A stretch of DNA of 21,387 bases from a virus, in the IMG/VR virus record IMGVR_UViG_3300015263_000542, positions 1 to 21,387 of that record. One strand, 5' to 3'. The notes beneath the pieces were generated by a model. It ran no database searches. It saw only the letters and a list, made by a program, of their open reading frames with translations, and was not told where the DNA came from. Shown here piece by piece: positions 19,545 to 21,387 of the stretch; position 1 is the stretch's first letter; every line of letters starts with the position of its first letter. Made by a program: the position numbers and the translations under genes.

Positions 19545-20647
19545 CCGATCAACCCGAAACCGTACCCTGCCGGTCGTGCGGCACGCCCACCAGCATGATA
19601 GGCACTCGCCTCTGTGACCCTTGCTGGGAACGCGCCCGGAATCCTCACACCACACAGCTGCCGGAAGGCAAGGCTGACTCGTCGATCGCAGCCCCTGTAG
19701 CGCAGCCGATCGATGACTCGCGCGCAATGTTCGTTGCCCGCCTGGAGCACATGCCGATCGGAGAACTGATGACTGCGCAGGATGTTCTAGGGTTGCTCAA
19801 TGACTGCGACTTTCTGGCGTGGCGTGATGCTCACGCCGTTGCTGCACCTGTAGCGCAGCCGGAGCTGTGGCAACCGATTGAGACGGCGCCGAAAGATGGG
19901 ACACCGATTTTCGGCTGGTGCGTTCACGCAGCGGACCCATATTTCCTGGACGACGGCAAGCGGCTGACCTTGTATGGCTCGCACACCGAAGGACTTGGGC
20001 ACGTTCAGGACGGCCCAAATGTCGTCGTGTGGGGAGGGGCGTTCGACGACAGCACCTGGGAGGCCCCGGGCGCCAAGCTACCTGACTGGTGGTTTCAGCA
20101 CGGCTCTGACTTTGAAGTGACGGCCAATCCAACTCACTGGATGCCGCTGCCTGCCGCTCCGGCAGATGGCGCACCTGTAGCGCAGCCGGTGGCGTGGCGG
20201 TGCTTCCACTGCGACGAGACATTCACAGATCGCGAGCAGGCCGCGCTGCACTTCGGGAGGTCCGAGCAAGAACAAGCGTTCTGCACAATTGACCCGGCGC
20301 ACTTCAGGTGGATGGAGGCGCAGCATCGCCGCAACGTCGACGACGACAGCGAGGCGCTGCGGACTGTCAGGAGCCTCGCCTCCGAGCACGAGCAACTTCG
20401 GCGCGAGGCCGAGGAACTCGGATACGCGCGAGGGATCCGGGACGCGAAGCGCCACCCCGAGGAACTCGGCTTGATTGCCGCCCCGGCAGAGAGAGGCGAG
20501 AGCAAGTTGTTGGTAACTGAGGCGGACTGTGAAGACCAAGGAGTCAGCGACGTGCGCGAAGGATGCAACAACTGGCCTTGTTACCGGACACCACTGGTGA
20601 AGGGGCGCCTTGGATGGCGTTGCCCGAAATGCGGAGGGTGCTACTGA
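19541..20647 (+). CDS. Mosaic protein: zinc ribbons plus DUF551 domain, joined by repeated linkers
   Basis: The 368-residue product is built from blocks. An N-terminal ribbon has C10/C13 and C25/C28. A DUF551 domain spans about residues 109-204 (starting LWQPIETAPKDGTPIFGW, ending HWMPLP). A zinc-finger-like part starts at C221/C224 (CFHCDETF) with H237. A coiled-coil region lies at 265-305, and a C-terminal Cys cluster has C342, C347, C361, C364 and C367. Blocks are joined by APVAQP at residues 51-56, 102-107 and 211-216, coded by nearly identical DNA. DUF551 has no known activity. Codon use (TTG, GCA, more varied) differs from the CTC/ACC-biased neighbours, suggesting recent acquisition. 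It overlaps the nuclease stop by 4 bp. Confidence 0.83.
   Translation: MTDQPETVPCRSCGTPTSMIGTRLCDPCWERARNPHTTQLPEGKADSSIAAPVAQPIDDSRAMFVARLEHMPIGELMTAQDVLGLLNDCDFLAWRDAHAVAAPVAQPELWQPIETAPKDGTPIFGWCVHAADPYFLDDGKRLTLYGSHTEGLGHVQDGPNVVVWGGAFDDSTWEAPGAKLPDWWFQHGSDFEVTANPTHWMPLPAAPADGAPVAQPVAWRCFHCDETFTDREQAALHFGRSEQEQAFCTIDPAHFRWMEAQHRRNVDDDSEALRTVRSLASEHEQLRREAEELGYARGIRDAKRHPEELGLIAAPAERGESKLLVTEADCEDQGVSDVREGCNNWPCYRTPLVKGRLGWRCPKCGGCY
19691..20189 (+). repeat. Direct DNA repeats coding the APVAQP linker
   Basis: GCACCTGTAGCGCAGCCGG occurs exactly at 19844-19862 and 20171-20189. A third copy at 19691-19708 differs by one silent base (GCC for GCA). All three lie at domain joints of the DUF551 protein, in the same frame. 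Confidence 0.85.
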
Positions 20648-20703
20648 TGACTTATCGGCTTGTTTTACCTATTTGAACACCTTTACTTCCCAGGACTCTA
20701 ACC

Positions 20704-20952
20704 ATGAACATCCTCTCCATCGGCCGTCCCTTCTTCGGGCGCATCTACCTTCCCTTCCGCAATCTCAAGGAGTACTTCTACCAGCGAGCCTACCACCGCG
20801 CCTATAGCCAAGGTTGGGAATACCTCCGCAAGGGCAGTCTTACCGGCCCGGACGAGTTCTTCAACCGCCTCGACCTTCTTTCATCACTCAAAGGCAACTC
20901 CGCCCGCTGCCAAGCCATGCGGGACGTCGCCACTGCCTGGGGAGCCAAGTAA
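20704..20952 (+). CDS. Small basic protein, function unknown
   Basis: The 82-residue product starts at ATG 20704 with AGGA 8 nt upstream, 56 bp after the previous stop. It is basic and aromatic, with no membrane span or cysteine pair (FFGRIYLPFRNLKEYFYQRA, YHRAYSQGWEYLRKG). The pattern of Tyr/Arg repeats and a helical C-terminus could bind nucleic acid. No family was recognised. Its TAA overlaps the next ATG by one base (TAATG), so it is probably expressed together with the MazG-like protein. Confidence 0.7.
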   Translation: MNILSIGRPFFGRIYLPFRNLKEYFYQRAYHRAYSQGWEYLRKGSLTGPDEFFNRLDLLSSLKGNSARCQAMRDVATAWGAK

Positions 20953-21387
20953 TGCAACTCACCTCTGCTCAAGCCATCCGCGAAGTCTTCATCGAGAATG
21001 GCGAACGCCGGATCTCCGCCCCGGACGGCCCGGTCCAAACCCTCATCGCCTCGGAGGTTAACGACCTCGTCCGCCTCTGCCACGCCCTCTCGCTGGCCAG
21101 TGGCTGGTGGCCCGGGGACCCCGAGGACGACTCCCCGCTCCTCGACGCCACCAAACTCGGCCTTGTCATGACCGAGGTCTCCGAAGCCTTCGAGGGCTAC
21201 CGTACCGACGCCGACGACGTCCACCTCCCACAGTACAAATCCGTCACCGTCGAACTGGCCGACGCCCTCATCCGCATCTTCGACTTCGCCGGCCGGCGTA
21301 ACCTCCCCCTCGGCCAAGCCCTCGTCGACAAGGCCATCTACAACCAACGTCGCAAAGACCACAAGCCCGAGGAACGGGCCAAGGTCG
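20952..21387 (+). CDS. MazG-like nucleotide pyrophosphohydrolase, partial
   Basis: The frame starts at ATG 20952, with GGAG 7 nt upstream, and leaves the window at the right edge after 145 residues. The MazG signature is clear: E75-x2-E78 (MTEVSEAFEGYR) and E101-x2-D104 (VELADALIRIFDFA), the metal-binding acids of all-alpha NTP pyrophosphatases. A typical end follows (KAIYNQRRKDHKPEER). The enzyme would hydrolyse (d)NTPs to monophosphates and pyrophosphate, adjusting nucleotide pools or removing altered nucleotides. Some phage members act on dATP/dGTP, and the substrate here is unknown. An N-terminal part of about 65 residues precedes the catalytic domain. Confidence 0.87.
   Translation, partial: MQLTSAQAIREVFIENGERRISAPDGPVQTLIASEVNDLVRLCHALSLASGWWPGDPEDDSPLLDATKLGLVMTEVSEAFEGYRTDADDVHLPQYKSVTVELADALIRIFDFAGRRNLPLGQALVDKAIYNQRRKDHKPEERAKV

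Noticed and set aside
1-21387. tRNA genes, CRISPR arrays, insertion sequences and integrase/attachment sites
   Set aside because: I looked for cloverleaf arms with CCA ends, spaced repeats, transposase motifs and tyrosine or serine recombinase motifs and saw none. Reading by eye may miss a divergent case.

Overview
The window is part of the genome of a tailed double-stranded DNA phage, most likely a podovirus. Structural and lysis genes are all on the minus strand and small early genes are all on the plus strand. The two blocks diverge from a control region of about 0.9 kb (12564-13501). GC content is high, and several protein families resemble those of phages infecting Burkholderiales and related proteobacteria. 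That host is an inference from family resemblance, not something the sequence proves. No integrase, repressor gene with clear family identity, tRNA, CRISPR array or insertion sequence was found, and both window edges cut through genes.

Minus strand, in transcription order (right to left): small terminase (12563-12090), a two-helix holin (12086-11847), a signal-arrest-release lysozyme (11878-11327), the spanin Rz with Rz1 embedded in another frame (11397-10918 and 11222-10944), a 756-residue protein of unknown role (10925-8655), large terminase (8658-7150), portal (7148-5202), a zinc-ribbon protein (5190-4819), scaffold (4822-3851), major capsid (3841-2870), a likely head decoration protein (2837-2088), a terminator-like hairpin, a helix-hairpin-helix/coiled-coil protein (1998-1402), a head-tail adaptor (1392-673) and the start of a tail-tube or neck protein (680-1). 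Genes are packed with 0-30 bp gaps or short overlaps. The lysis cassette lies between the two terminase genes, which is unusual.

Control region: it holds a good sigma70-type promoter reading right (13400-13428), a 15-bp palindrome just upstream of it, nine copies of the hexamer CCCTAT/ATAGGG in groups set 11 bp apart, an AT-rich island, G-rich runs, and a weaker candidate promoter reading left into the small terminase gene. It is a candidate for early regulation, the replication origin, the packaging site, or a mixture.

Plus strand: a first short unit of three genes (13502-14761) is separated by very stable hairpins and closed by a classic terminator (14781-14799). A second unit begins near 15113 and runs to the right edge. 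It contains a run of small unrecognised proteins, including zinc-ribbon, ribbon-helix-helix and helix-turn-helix-like ones, then a Cas4/RecB-like nuclease with four cluster cysteines, a mosaic DUF551 protein with exact internal DNA repeats, and a MazG-like nucleotide pyrophosphohydrolase. This suggests early host takeover followed by DNA metabolism. The replication genes themselves probably lie beyond the right edge.
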